A DNA stretch of 64,000 nucleotides from Lepus europaeus. Lineage: Eukaryota; Chordata; Mammalia; Lagomorpha; Leporidae. Positions 11,253 to 22,329 of this stretch are shown one piece after another. The notes under the pieces are model-generated. The model was not told where the DNA came from. It saw only the letters and a program-made list of their open reading frames with translations, and ran no database searches. The stretch is taken from contig NC_084843.1 of NCBI RefSeq assembly GCF_033115175.1, positions 54,352,474 to 54,416,473 of the forward strand, in the 5' to 3' direction. The translations under genes and the position numbers were made by a program. Each line of letters begins with the position of its first letter. Position 1 is the first letter of the stretch.

Positions 11253-12103
11253 TATGTGAAATACATGAGAACTGTTCCCTTCATGTAAGCAAAAAAAGAA
11301 AGCTCAATAAAGATTTTAAATGTTCTTACCACATCAAAATGAAGTATCAAATAATGCATATATTAGCTTTATTTAGCCATTCTACAATTTATACATATAT
11401 GTAATCGTATACTACATTATACATATATAATTTTGTCATGTTAAGAAGAGCAGCGATTGAACTCCAAAATGAGGTTTCTTATGTAAATACAATGAATTAA
11501 TACAAGCAGGAATTTGGGTTTAACAGATAACATAGGGATAGAGTCAACTATAATGACATTAAGGGACAAATCAGCAGAAATCTGAAAAGGATCTCAAATC
11601 AGAATTTCTGGAACTACTACACATATCTGAGCACAGAGCTAAAGTGACACATGACTGTGGCCTCAGTGAATTCATTCATTGAAGGAAGTTACATTCCATT
11701 GAGCTGCATGGTATCATGCACATTGACGATTCCCATCCAGGAAGCCTCTCTAGAACATTTCTTGTGATTGTTGGAAAGTGGGGGATCAAAGGGGTGTTCC
11801 TCATAGATCACTGTCCTGAGAGCTGGCTTAGTCCCTAAACGAAGTGAAATGTGTCACTATCTTTTGATTCCAGCTCTGTAGCAAAATAGCTCATAATATT
11901 TCACACTAAGGGTACCATTTATGAACTTAAGATAGTCTCAAACATTTGTATTATATACTGATAAAGAAAATAAGTTTATACTTAAAGCAAAAGTTTCCCA
12001 ATGCAAGCCACCCGTGTGGGAAATATCTTGAAGTAAACATAGGATGCTGAAAGTAACGAATACACAGCAGTTGGGACACCATTGACTAAGAGAAATCTTA
12101 AAC
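11253..12103. other. AT-rich single-copy-looking DNA
   Basis: Contains a short alternating AT/ACAT patch at 11390-11432. Nothing else recognised. Confidence 0.4.
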
Positions 12104-12351
12104 TTTTTTTTTTTTTTTGACAGGCAGAGTGGACAGTGAGAGAGAGAGAGAGAAACGTCCTCCTTTTTCTGTTGGTTCACCCCCCAATGGCCGCTGCGGC
12201 CGGCGCACCATGCTGATCCAAAGCCAGGAAGGAGCCAGGTGCTTCTCCTGGTCTCCCGTGTAGGTGCAGGGCCCAAGGACCCGGGCCACAGCAGAGAGCT
12301 GGACCAGAAGAGGAGCAACCGGGACAGAACCAGTACCCCGACCGGGAAGTA
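12104..12351 (-). mobile_element. C-repeat SINE, 5'-truncated
   Basis: Poly(T), then 'GACAGGCAGAGTGGACAGTGAGAGAG', 'CCAATGGCCGCTGCGGCCGGCG' and 'ACCGGGACAGAACC'. The tRNA-like head (B box and upstream) is missing, and a short internal piece of about 25 bases around 12280 is also absent compared with sister copies. Confidence 0.9.
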
Positions 12352-12461
12352 TCAAACTATCATTGTTTCTCCCGATTAGCTACTTCTACACAGGGGAGAA
12401 GCACCAATACCGGTAGTATGTTGTAAATATCAGAAAATGGAAATTAATTCATGTACATACA

Positions 12462-12700
12462 GCCAACTGATTTGACAAAGGTGCCAAGAACAAAGATTGA
12501 AAAAAGGACAGTCTTTTCAATAACTGGTGTTGGTAACTGGGTATTCATATGTAGAGACAATAAGATAACCTACCCTCCTAGATAAGATCCCAAAAGCACA
12601 TGAAACAAAATCAAAAATAGATAGCTGAGATTATATCAAACTCAGAATCTTCTGTGCTAGTAAACAGATACTATCTTATTATAACATAGTATATACTTTA
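12462..12700 (+). mobile_element. Ancient L1 fragment (ORF2 region)
   Basis: 'GCCAACTGATTTGACAAAGGTGCCAAGAAC' and 'TCTTTTCAATAACTGGTG', then 'CAAAAGCACATGAAACAAAATC' and 'ATTATATCAAACTCAGAA', follow the mammalian L1 ORF2 3' region on the plus strand. An internal deletion lies around 12570. Confidence 0.7.
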
Positions 12701-13550
12701 TGAACAAACTGAAGAATGAAGCTCTAAGCCTCTGGTTATAATGCAATGCCTAAGTAGGGGAAATGTTGATTACCCCGATTTCATCAATTTTGTACATGTA
12801 ATGGAAATGTGATATAGCTATAGCTCTTGTTAGTGTACAATCGTTAATAAAAATTAAGAAAACAGTGCCTTATAAAATCATGAGTTGGCAGTCTAACTAC
12901 AGATAACAGAAAATAAAAATCTTATTTAATAGAAAAAAAAACTTACATCTGTCAGCACTTAAGAGTTAGGGTAGAGTCTGACCTGTATAAGATAAAGATG
13001 TGTGGGTTCATATCTGTCTAAAGAAAATTAGTTTGATTTGCTTATGGGTACTAATGCCTTTTAACAAGGCAGAGTTTCTCTTGAAACAAATTATTCTTCA
13101 AAGATAAAAAACAAGTGCCTAATTCATGAGTTTTCTGATTTTTAACTTTCTGTAGACATTAGCTCCATTAAGTCTATTGCTCTGACACTGTAATTTCCTG
13201 GAGATTATAAATGTGACATTCCTGACATAATACTATCAAATACCTCATTCCCAGCAATGCGTGGAATAGAGCTATAGAGCTTTTTGCCTTGAAGAGTGAA
13301 TTTAGGGCTAAAAAGCTGATAAATCATCTGTCCTTTCACATGGGTAATTGTTAAAATATATAGGTTTTGATTAAAAAATTAAAATACAGTGTATGAAATG
13401 CTGTAGTTCAGTCATCAAAATCTTTCCATTTATCCCTTTATTTTCATAGCAAGCTCTTGCTTCTAACGTCCAGTCCCAAGTCCTCATCAGCCCTTCCTGG
13501 ACTAGCTTGAGTATGTGGCTCTCTTCTGGCTAACCTCATGGAATTTTTAA
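12701..13550. other. Single-copy-looking DNA
   Basis: AT-rich; nothing recognised. Confidence 0.4.
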
Positions 13551-13672
13551 ACACACAGACATACACACACACAGGGAGAGAGAGACGGAGAGAGAGACAG
13601 AGAGAGAGACAGAGAGAGAGACAGAGAGAGAGACAGAGAGAGAGACAGAGAGAGAGACAGAGAGACAGAGAC
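13551..13672. repeat. CA tract followed by a 12-bp GA-rich tandem repeat
   Basis: Short (AC)n leads into several copies of the 12-base unit AGAGAGAGACAG with one early GACGG variant. Purine-only on the plus strand, likely length-variable. Confidence 0.9.
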
Positions 13673-13844
13673 TTATTTATCTTTTTGCTTTATGTGCTTT
13701 CATTATAGAAGGAAAGGCTTGGGAAGGACAGATTACCTACTTTCCCTATTTCTAGAGCCAAGATGATGACTGGCATATATTAATTTTTCAATATAGGTCT
13801 GTTGTAAGATGAGTATCTGATGGAAGATGTAATTAATCACCTTC

Positions 13845-13975
13845 TCTTGATACTGTGCTCAGCAGTTCTATTACATTATCTCATATATTTTTCCCTCAAG
13901 ATTGAGTTATTATTCTCATTGCAAGAAGAGGAAATCAGACCCAAACAGGTTGTTAGTGGATTGCCTGAGCCCTAA
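13845..13975 (+). mobile_element. MIR SINE
   Basis: 'ACTGTGCTCAGCAGTTCTATTACATTATCTCATAT' then 'CAAGAAGAGGAAATCAGACCCAAACAGG' matches the core order of the mammalian MIR, well decayed. Confidence 0.6.
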
Positions 13976-14824
13976 TCAATATAACAGAATCAAATTAATA
14001 TCATCTGTGACCAACATTTATCCACCATAGCACTGGACAATGAGCATTTAGCACTGGTTGGGCTATTTCAAATCCATGGAACTGAATGGAGCACTGTAGG
14101 AAAAGAATGGTAAAGATAGACTGAAATGAATAGAATCTGTAAGATTATGATGCAATACAAACCTTCTGAGAAGTACTACTACATGTATTCAAGTGGCTAT
14201 AAAAACTAAATTTAGTTTTAAAGTAACTAAAATTCATGTATTCTGGATCAAGAGAAGTGAGCATTTCTAGAAATATTTTCCATTTCACCTTTTGACATCA
14301 TACATAGTACCCTATTTGGTTAATTTTTCATCGTTCTACTCTAAAATTACACACATACTTTACAACAGGGAACATTCTCTAAATTTCCCACTACCTAACA
14401 CAAAGTGACCAATAGGGGATAACAGCTTAGGACACTTTAGAGTACTTAAAAAACATTTAAAGTAGAGTTAAAAAGGTATGTTCACTTTGGTGCAATCAAT
14501 GTTAGAATCATTCATTTGAGCATCTAACAATTCCATGTGAAGTGTGTATTATACATGGAATTCAGACATTTGTCACCATATAAAAATACCTTTTAATTCC
14601 ATTTTCCTACAAAGTTCCTGAAGTATTCCTGTATCAGTGGGAAAAGATATTGACCAGAAAATACAGCTATACCATTGATGGTGGATTTACCTATAGGACA
14701 TGTTTGACCCACAGCACAACAATTGCTCATGACTTTAAAGTAGGTAATCTAGATCACACATTCAGCCATGTGTTTACCCCATCCTTTCTTGATTATCTAC
14801 ATGTTAAGATGGCTCTCCTTGTGT
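13976..14824. other. Single-copy-looking DNA
   Basis: AT-rich, with nothing recognised. The plus-strand frame beginning near 14650 runs into the following MIR and has no family likeness. Confidence 0.4.
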
Positions 14825-14990
14825 ATCCTCTCAAATACTTTCAACAGCCCTATAAGATGTATTTTTATGATCTAGGAATAAATAAAATAACTAAGGCTCA
14901 GAGGCACAAGCCAGTTTAGGTAAGGTCACCCAATGAGGAAACAATACAAGAAAGATTTTAACAAGGTCTCCTGGCTCTAGAGCTTATGCC
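14825..14990 (+). mobile_element. MIR SINE
   Basis: 'CCTCTCAAATACTTTCAACAGCCCTATAAGATG', 'AACTAAGGCTCAGAGGCACAAG' and 'GTAAGGTCACCCAATGAGG' follow the MIR consensus order. Confidence 0.6.
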
Positions 14991-16307
14991 CTGGCCACAG
15001 ACCCTTGCAAACCCATGTATAAATAGTTATACACTGATAAAAACAAGAATGCAGAACTTCACTGTTACCATATTAGCAATTAAAAATCAAATAGCTGTTA
15101 GCACATTGAATATTCGAGGATTATTTTTCCTAACAGATGCAGTAATTTGGAGTGTAAAGACAGACAATGAGGAAGAGGTGGAGAGAGAACACATGTGGGA
15201 CCCAGAGGTTGTCATTTTGAATTGACAGCAAAGTTAATTGCTGCTCTCAACAACCCTTGCATCATTTGGGTTGTCTAAGATAAAAAGTCCTGCAAGTTAC
15301 AAAATTTTCATTATTTCCAATATTCTCAGTTCAAACTAGTCCGTGGTGATGGTTCAAAGGCAATCAAATTTTGGGCATAATCTATGAAACATACCTAAGA
15401 CATAGATAATTTAAAGTGATGAAATGGGAAAAAAAAACCCACATTTCATAGTGATGTGATCTGAAAACAGGTCAAAATGTTTAAACAAAATTTCGAGCAA
15501 AATGATTAGTTTGCTTAAAGTGTGTTGCTAAGCAATCATATCAGTGGAATATTTCAATTATCATTTGAAATTTGAGCTCCCCATAGCAGTAACTAAAGTA
15601 GACATTCCATAGCTAATGAAGTATCTTCTCACAAAATATGGTAACCTGAATTTTCTCAAACAATATGGCCTGAAAATATGGAACATAAACATTAAAACAG
15701 AGTGAAGGCTTGGTGTTCATAATTTCTTTCCCATTCTTTCCAAAGACAAGTTCTTATGTAGTCTACTATATTCTTATTTAGCAAAAAAAAAAAAAAAAAA
15801 TGGCTATACATTTCCTTTTTGGAAATCCTAACTATATTCATTAAGCAAGTGAGTGATGAGGTAGTTATATAACATCTGGAGCTTCATATTTTTCTTTAGA
15901 GCACAAATTTCTCATTTTCACATTTTAAGATTGGTGTTGGTATAAAGTAAGTAGATGAGGATGTCTTACTATCAATTACCTGTTCTAAACTGTGAAATCA
16001 TTTTACTATTTTAATATATGTTTCCTTCTTTTATTCATCCTAGTTGGGGCCTGGTCATCATTGTATTGAAATAGTAGTGGCTAGGCTAATAATCCACATG
16101 ATGTTGTCAGTACATTCACACATTCCCCAATCATACTTCAAGTGTAACAGTTCCCAATAATTGCTAGTTCTTTCCTTAACAATTGTTGTTTAGAGATGGA
16201 TGAAATGCTCCTATCAGTATAAACACTAATATTTCACTTCATTGAAAACTGTAAAATAATGTTTTATTTATCTTAGCTTGGGTTCCACAAGAGCAGACAC
16301 TAGAGAA
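14991..16307. other. Single-copy-looking DNA
   Basis: AT-rich, with an A run at 15783-15800 and no repeat family or coding signal recognised. Confidence 0.4.
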
Positions 16308-17587
16308 ATAATTTTTTCTTTAACTTTTATTTAGTAAATATAAATTTCCAAAGTAGTTTATAGATTACAATGGCCCCCCCAACCTTCCCTCCCACCCACA
16401 CCCCTCCCATCTCCTGCTCCCTCTCCCATTCCATTCACATCAAGATTCATTTTCAATTATCTTAATATATACTAAATTGATCTTCTGTATATAAAGATTT
16501 CATCAGTTTGTACCCACACAGAACATAAAGTGTAAAATACTGTTTCAGTACTAGTTATAGCATTAATTCACATTGGACAACACATTAAGGAGATCCTACA
16601 TGAGGAGTAAGTACACAGTGACTCCTGTTGTTGACTTAACAAATTGACACTCTTTGTTTATGGCGTCAGTAATCTCCCTAGGCTCTATTCATGAGTGGCC
16701 AAGGCTATGGAAGCCTTTAGGGTTCGCCAACTTCGATCTTATTCCGATAGGGTCATAGTCAAAGTGGAAGTTCTCTCCTCCCTTCAGAGAAAGGTACCTC
16801 CTTCTTTAACAGCCCCATTCTTTCTACTGGGATCTCACTTGCAGAGATCTTTCATTTAGGTTTTTTTTTTCCCCCCAGAGTGTCTTGGCTTTCCACGCCT
16901 AAAATACTCTCATGGGCTCTTCAGCCATATCCGAATGCTTTAACGGCTGATTCTGAGGCCAGAGTGCCTTTTAGGACATCTGCCATTCTATGAGTCTGCT
17001 GTGTTTCCCGCTTCCCATGTTGGATTATTCTCTTTTTGATTCTATCAGTTAGTATTAGCAGACACTAGTCTTGTTTGTGTGATCCCTTTCACTCTTAGAC
17101 CTATCAGTGTGATCAATTGTGAACTGAAATTGATCACTTAGACTAGTGTGATGGCATTGGTACATGCCACCTTGATGGGATTGTATTGGAATCCCCTGGC
17201 ACATTTCTAACTCTGCCATTTGGGGCAAGTCTGATTGAGCATGCCCCAAATTGTACATCTCCTCCCTGTCTTATTCCCACTCTTATATTTAACAGGGATC
17301 CCTTTTCAGTTAAATTTAAACACCTAAGAATAATTGTGTGTTAATTACAGAGTTCAACCAATAGTATTAACTAGAACAAAAAAAAATACTAAAAGGGGTA
17401 AAGTATTAAATTGTACATCAACAGTTAGGACAATGGCTGGTCAAGTCACTGTTTCTCATAGTGTCCCTTTCACTTCAACAGGTTTCCTTTTTGGTGTTCA
17501 GTTAGTTGTCACCAATCAGGGAGAACATATGATATTTGTCCCTTTGGGACTGGCTTAATTCATTCAACATGATGTTTTCCAGATTGG
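16308..17587 (-). mobile_element. Rabbit-type L1, 5'-truncated (3' UTR plus ORF2 tail)
   Basis: Begins with a short T-rich tail, then the same 3' terminus as the first L1 (C-rich strand at 16374-16430). A 1.2-kb 3' UTR follows. The copy ends in the 3' end of ORF2 ('CTTTGGGACTGGCTTAATTC', '...ATGTTTTCCAGATTG'). It then stops abruptly at about 17587, a usual 5' truncation. The middle of the 3' UTR differs completely from that of the L1 at 377-6982. I could not find a clear target-site duplication. Confidence 0.9.
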
Positions 17588-17791
17588 AAGCAATTATGTT
17601 GAACACAGGTAGAAGAATGGGAGAGTGAGGAACAGGGCAACATAAAGCCTATGAAGGTGTTATCAGGCAAGTTCTCACATTGGACAACTTGAACTTAATT
17701 CTGCTGGAAAACTCATGAAAATACCATGGAGATATGACACAGAGGGGTCAGGGAACCAGACTGTTTTCAGAAGGAGCAAAGTGGTGCTTAC

Positions 17792-17920
17792 ATAATTTCA
17801 TAAAAAAACTTTTACCAGATATCCAAACTCTAGCAAAATCAAATCTTACATCGTATAATCAGATGATCAAAACCAACTTTCCAACAGCAAGTCTCCTAAT
17901 GAAATCAATGAGGCCTCTGT
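17792..17920. repeat. Diverged direct repeat, copy A
   Basis: Aligns by eye with 18718-18850: 'AATTTCATAAAA', then '-CAAAATC', 'ATAATCAGATGATCA-AACCAACTTTCCAA' and 'AAATCAATG'. I estimate around 70% identity; not computed. Probably two copies of an old interspersed repeat I do not recognise, or an old local duplication. Confidence 0.55.
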
Positions 17921-17924
17921 AAGT

Positions 17925-18715
17925 CATATGGTCAGAATAAAAATGTAGCTAAAGATACGCAAATAGTGGCACTTTCATATCATGCTTAAGAACATCATAG
18001 GAACTGAGTGAAGGGAATGCTACTGCGAACATTTGTCACTTAACAATGAGTATTACAGGTGCTTGCTACTCAAGGAAATCTAATGTGCTAGAATATTCAG
18101 GGTGCTGAGAGGAACTGAGTTCTGCATGCCAGATGAAACCCATTTGCTACCCTTCTTGCTTTCTTTTCCTTATCTCATTCCCCCCTGCCGAAAACACCTC
18201 ACAAATAAGGTACTTTTTATGGGGAAATAAGGTTCTATTTATGGCGGAAAATAATCAACCCAACATACTACAAAATTGTTTTAACTGACAACCAGATTTT
18301 TTTACAAAACATTTTTAGGAGAGACAGTTAATAGTATTGATTTCTATTAGCAGCATAAGAGTAACGTGTTTCTTACTCTGTTCCCTTCCCCAAAAGCTCT
18401 ATCCAGATTAGTCATCTCATTTTTTCAACGTTGCAGGTCCTTCTGATGCTGACTATCCAAATTTGACAACTGAATAACATATTGAAGTCATTTTCTTGCC
18501 ATCTCCAAAAAGTTACGAAGTCTGAGTGCATGAATAGTATAATAATGATCTCATTTGGGATTCTCCAGTAGACTTGTACTGAGAGATAAGAGAATTCCCC
18601 GTATTGCTATAATTCCAACATACATGCTGCTGCCAAATAAATGCTTTAGTACACAGTTACAAGAATATTGCTCCCAAATTTGAAAATACTTAGTGTAGCA
18701 TTACCATGGATCCTA
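17925..18715. other. Single-copy-looking DNA
   Basis: Nothing recognised. Confidence 0.35.
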
Positions 18716-18717
18716 GA

Positions 18718-18850
18718 GAATTTCATAAAAATCTCTTTGGCCTGATATTTTAACTCTTCCAAAATCCAATCCTTCCTTCTAGAATCATATGGTCAGAACC
18801 AGCTTTCCAAAGGCATGTCTCATGCTGGAATCAATTTGTGCTTTTGGACA
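18718..18850. repeat. Diverged direct repeat, copy B
   Basis: Partner of 17792-17920, about 930 bases downstream in the same orientation. Confidence 0.55.
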
Positions 18851-18854
18851 CTTA

Positions 18855-18992
18855 TTGTGAGTGACCATTGGGTAGACCAGTCATTCCAGGTTGCCTACAA
18901 GATAGTGTACCAGCTTTTAGCACCGAAAGTCATGTCTCAGGAAACCCTTTTTACTCAAACTGGGACAGCTGGTCACCCTTGGTCACCCTACC
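18855..18992. mobile_element. MITE-like DNA transposon relic
   Basis: 'GTGAGTGACCATTGGGTAGACC' at one end and 'CTGGGACAGCTGGTCACCC' at the other form decayed inverted ends. The centre 'TTTTAGCACCGAAAGTC...TCAGGAAACCC' recalls a short non-autonomous DNA transposon common in mammals. Family name not certain. Confidence 0.45.
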
Positions 18993-19484
18993 TGTGACAG
19001 TAGTGTACACTGTTATGGTGTTTTTTTTTATTACAATTTTAGGAAAATATTTGTGCTCAGATTAAAGGCCATGTTTTGAATTACTTTAGTGCTTAAGATA
19101 ATGATTTATGCATGCCAATACACAGTGAGAATGGGGGAAATGTTTATATCAATATATATGTTTATGCTATAAAAATAGTAAGACACTTTATTATTCATCA
19201 CACTCAGAATCTTAGGACCTTTTCTATTTTCCCAAAACTTCTGAGTACTTTGGCTAATATTCTATTAGACATAAACTGTCTTAACTCCCAACACCGCTCA
19301 AAGCCCCTGTACTTTTTGAGCTTTGGTCTTTTGTTTGTGCTGTTTCCAGCATCCCATCACATGCAATCCATGCTCCAAGTCCATTCTCCAGTGCTTTCAC
19401 CTCCTTTGAGACGTTCCCATTCCTAGATTTTTTCATTTCAGACCAAACCCACTTTGTTTCTATTTTATGGCACTTAAGAGCGAT
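18993..19484. other. Single-copy-looking DNA
   Basis: Nothing recognised. A plus-strand frame at 19112-19426 has no family likeness. Confidence 0.35.
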
Positions 19485-19680
19485 TTCATAATTCTTGACG
19501 TATGCAGAGCTTTTACAAGCATATTAGAATACAGCATTGCCTATTTTTTACAACTTCTAAGGAAGGGTTCTTACCTTATCTGACATCTGAGGAAGCTGAG
19601 ACCTGTGAGAATTAGGTAACTTGCCTGAGTATAGAGCTTATGGGTTGTTGGAATTCAAATACACAATCCCTAATGGAAGA
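19485..19680 (+). mobile_element. MIR SINE
   Basis: 'GAGGAAGCTGAGACCTGTGAGAATTAGGTAACTTGCC' is the diagnostic MIR core; the upstream part is decayed. Confidence 0.6.
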
Positions 19681-20029
19681 TCAAGTATATTGCTCCTTAT
19701 TCGTAATCTTACGTTCTTAAATAACTCTAGAATTCAAATGATTTGAAGTAGCAGATCAAATATTAGTCAACATCACATACTACTAACAAATCAGTAGAAT
19801 TTTTAATCCTGACATACAAATTCCACCCTTAAAGAAATCTTGTTTGCTGGACTTCATTGTTGCAAAAGTGTCTTGCCAGTACAGCCCTCATCTGTATGTC
19901 TTGTAAGTAAGACATATATTTTCAAAAAAACGTCCCCCAGACCAAGGACAGGGTTTTAAGAGGCTATATGAAGTAGAGTTCATCACTATAATGCAGATCT
20001 TTCCCTTCTTGATTATCTACAACAGGTTA

Positions 20030-20195
20030 CCATTTTTTAAACAGTGTTCCTTGGATCATAATCTTTTAACCAACTCCAACTATCTGCAATGAAACATCCA
20101 GGGCTCTTGTTAACAATGCAGATTCTTCCACCCTCCCTCAGCATTGCTAACTTATAAAACTAGGAAATGGGTTTCAGGAATAATGACCTTTATGG
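20030..20195 (-). mobile_element. MER5-like hAT-Charlie relic
   Basis: 'CCAGGGCTCTTGTTAACAATGCAGATTC' followed by a C-rich part and 'AGGAAATGGGTTTCAGG' resembles MER5-type non-autonomous elements in reverse orientation. Weak ends. Confidence 0.4.
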
Positions 20196-20334
20196 TTCAA
20201 ATTTAAACTGAATTTAAACTTTAAGTTCCACATCTTAAGCCTATCATATGAAGTCTTCATGAATAGCAAGACATTATTTTCTATTAAAAACTTTTACTAT
20301 TTCTCTTATTTTACAAATTCTGGTTCTGATCTCC

Positions 20335-20480
20335 ATCATGTCTGTGACATCCTTCCTCTTCTTCCATGTCATTACAATCCTACATATCCCTGAAGGTTCA
20401 AATCAAATTCCATCTCCCTTGATGTACCTCTCCCTTTGCAGCCATTAACACTGTCATTGCCACTTTCATTGAGGCACAAT
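20335..20480 (+). mobile_element. L2 3'-region fragment
   Basis: 'CCTGAAGGTTCAAATCAAATTCCATCTCC' with 'CTCCCTTTGCAG' follows the L2 ORF2 tail pattern ('TTCAAGGCCCAGCTCAAATG'). Confidence 0.45.
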
Positions 20481-20494
20481 GCATTCAGCATTTG

Positions 20495-20710
20495 ACAGTC
20501 ATTCTACTAAATACCTTGATGCACTGTTCAAATCTTTACAGTCTTTTGAGGTACTGTCTCTTATTATTCTTACTCATAAGATATTGAGGCTGAAGTCAAA
20601 AAGGAACAGTGATTTTCCCAAAACCACACTGCCAGTGAAGGGCACTGTTAAGACACTGACCTTGGTCTCTAACACTGAAGCCCACACTGTTAGTAGCTGC
20701 ACTGTGTGCT
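20495..20710 (+). mobile_element. MIR SINE
   Basis: 'AGATATTGAGGCTGAAGTCAAAAAGGAACAGTGATTTTCCC' and the trailing 'CACTGAAGCCCACACTGTTAGTAGCTGCACTGTGTGCTTCCCT' keep MIR order. Confidence 0.55.
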
Positions 20711-21109
20711 TCCCTCCCCTTTTCCCTCAGTACAGTGTCGCTATCATGATAGGCACCTGTCATTCTAACTGCTGTTAGTTCAGTCTCCCAGGGTGGCCTG
20801 ATAAGTAATGAAGCACACAGAATCATTCTTACAAGGAATGATGAAATTTAAATTAGACCAATTTCTCAACCTGTCATACTAGTTTGTCTTACCTTGATTT
20901 AGAGGAAAAATGGTTCATCATTTGGCATCTGATAACAGAATGGCCCACACTACAAAAAATAGTAAAAAAAAAAAAAAGCTGAAATAACAGAGATACTGAA
21001 TAGGCACTTGATTGGTCAAGCAAACAACAGTCATGATTCATAATCATAACAACAATATATATCTGATGTGTATAATGGTGACTATAGGCAGAAAATATGT
21101 AAACATATT
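20711..21109. other. Single-copy-looking DNA
   Basis: Nothing recognised. Confidence 0.35.
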
Positions 21110-21310
21110 AGTGCATGATCATATTTACTCTCTACAAAAATCATAAAAAATGAATACTATTACTGTCATCCCCTTTTGACAGATCAGGAGACCAAGGCTG
21201 AGAGCAATTAGGTAACTTGCACAAAGCCACATAACTAGTTGGGGTATAGAAGTGAAGCAAAGGTGAATCTTGGTGTGCTTGACTCTCAGACTCAAACTCA
21301 TTAATGTTCT
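21110..21310 (+). mobile_element. MIR SINE
   Basis: 'ACTATTACTGTCATCCCCTTTTGACAGATCAGGAGACCAAGGCTGAGAGC', 'TAGGTAACTTGCACAAAGCCACATAACTAG' is a well-preserved MIR core. Confidence 0.75.
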
Positions 21311-21487
21311 CCATGAAGGAAAGTCCTCATTAGAGATTAATTTTGGACTCATTATTAGAAATGACTTTTAAAATTGTGAATAGAGAAGGAACTAGTCTCA
21401 TTTTCATAAGTGGAAATCAGATCATAAAATTTGTGCACATTCAGAGAAGCCTGGAAAACAGGTTTGCCAGTCACATCAATGATTCCA

Positions 21488-21856
21488 TGTAGTTGCAGCC
21501 ATTCAGGCTACTTTAACAGATTCCCATAGATTAGGTGGCTTATAAACAATAGAAATGGATTTCTCACACTTGTGCAGGCTGGGAAATCAGAGATCAAAGC
21601 ATCAGCAGGATCAGTATATGGAAAGTACTTATTCCCTCATTTATAAATGGCCATTATCTCTCTGTGTCCACAGAAAGAAGATATGAGGGGCTCTCTAGAC
21701 TGCTTCTATAGAAACACTAATCTCACTCAGAAGTGGTCCCACTTCCATGACCTTCAATACCTCCCAAAGGCCTCACATCCAAATACCACGACACTGAGGA
21801 CTGGGTAGACTTGGGGGGAGAGGGTTGGCCACAAACATCCAGTCTGTAGTAACACT
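21488..21856 (-). mobile_element. MaLR LTR (MLT1/MST type)
   Basis: Reading in reverse it opens TGTTACTACAGACTGGATG and contains the counterparts of 'CTCCCAAAGGCCTCACATCCAAATACCA', 'AAGTGGTCCCACTTCCATGACC' and 'TAGGTGGCTTATAAACAATAGAAATGGATTTCTCAC'. That is the order of a MaLR LTR including its polyadenylation area. Full-length or nearly so, decayed, non-coding, no internal region next to it (solo LTR). Confidence 0.75.
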
Positions 21857-21988
21857 TAAATACCAATGTGTTTTAATAAAAGTCAGCTTCAACCAGCTAT
21901 TATGTCAGATGAGGTTAGTATTAGTCCAGGAAAATCTAAATTTCAACTTTCCTCTCAAAAGAGTTATTTATTAAGAATTATTTCCTCA

Positions 21989-22285
21989 AGACCAGTGCTG
22001 TGGGATAGCGGGTAAAGCCACTGCATGCAGTGCTGGCACCCTATGGGGGCACCGGTTTGAGTTCCAGCTGCTCCACTTCCAATCCAGCTCTCTGTTAAGG
22101 CATGGGAAGTAGTGGAGGATGGCCCAAGTCCTTGGGCCCCTGTGACTGCATGGGAAACCCAGAAGAAGCTCCTGGCTTCAGATTGGTGCAGCTCCAGCTG
22201 TTGCAGTCATCTGGAGAGTGAACCAGCAGATGGAAGACCTCTCTGCCTCTGTGTAACTTTGCCTTTCAAATAAATATTTTAAAAG
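21989..22285 (+). mobile_element. C-repeat SINE with 16-bp duplication
   Basis: Complete C-type SINE from 'GACCAGTGCTGTGGGATAGCGGG' to its A/T-rich tail. AAGAATTATTTCCTCA occurs at 21973-21988 and again at 22286-22301, a perfect 16-bp target-site duplication. Confidence 0.95.
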
Positions 22286-22329
22286 AAGAATTATTTCCTC
22301 ATCTACAACTATGACAAATGAGCCAATAA

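Noticed and set aside
16280-17070. Shared 'AGCAGACACTAG' before and inside the second L1, considered as a duplication or transduction sign
   Set aside because: One copy lies within the L1 3' UTR rather than at its outer edge, so it cannot be the target-site duplication; probably coincidence.
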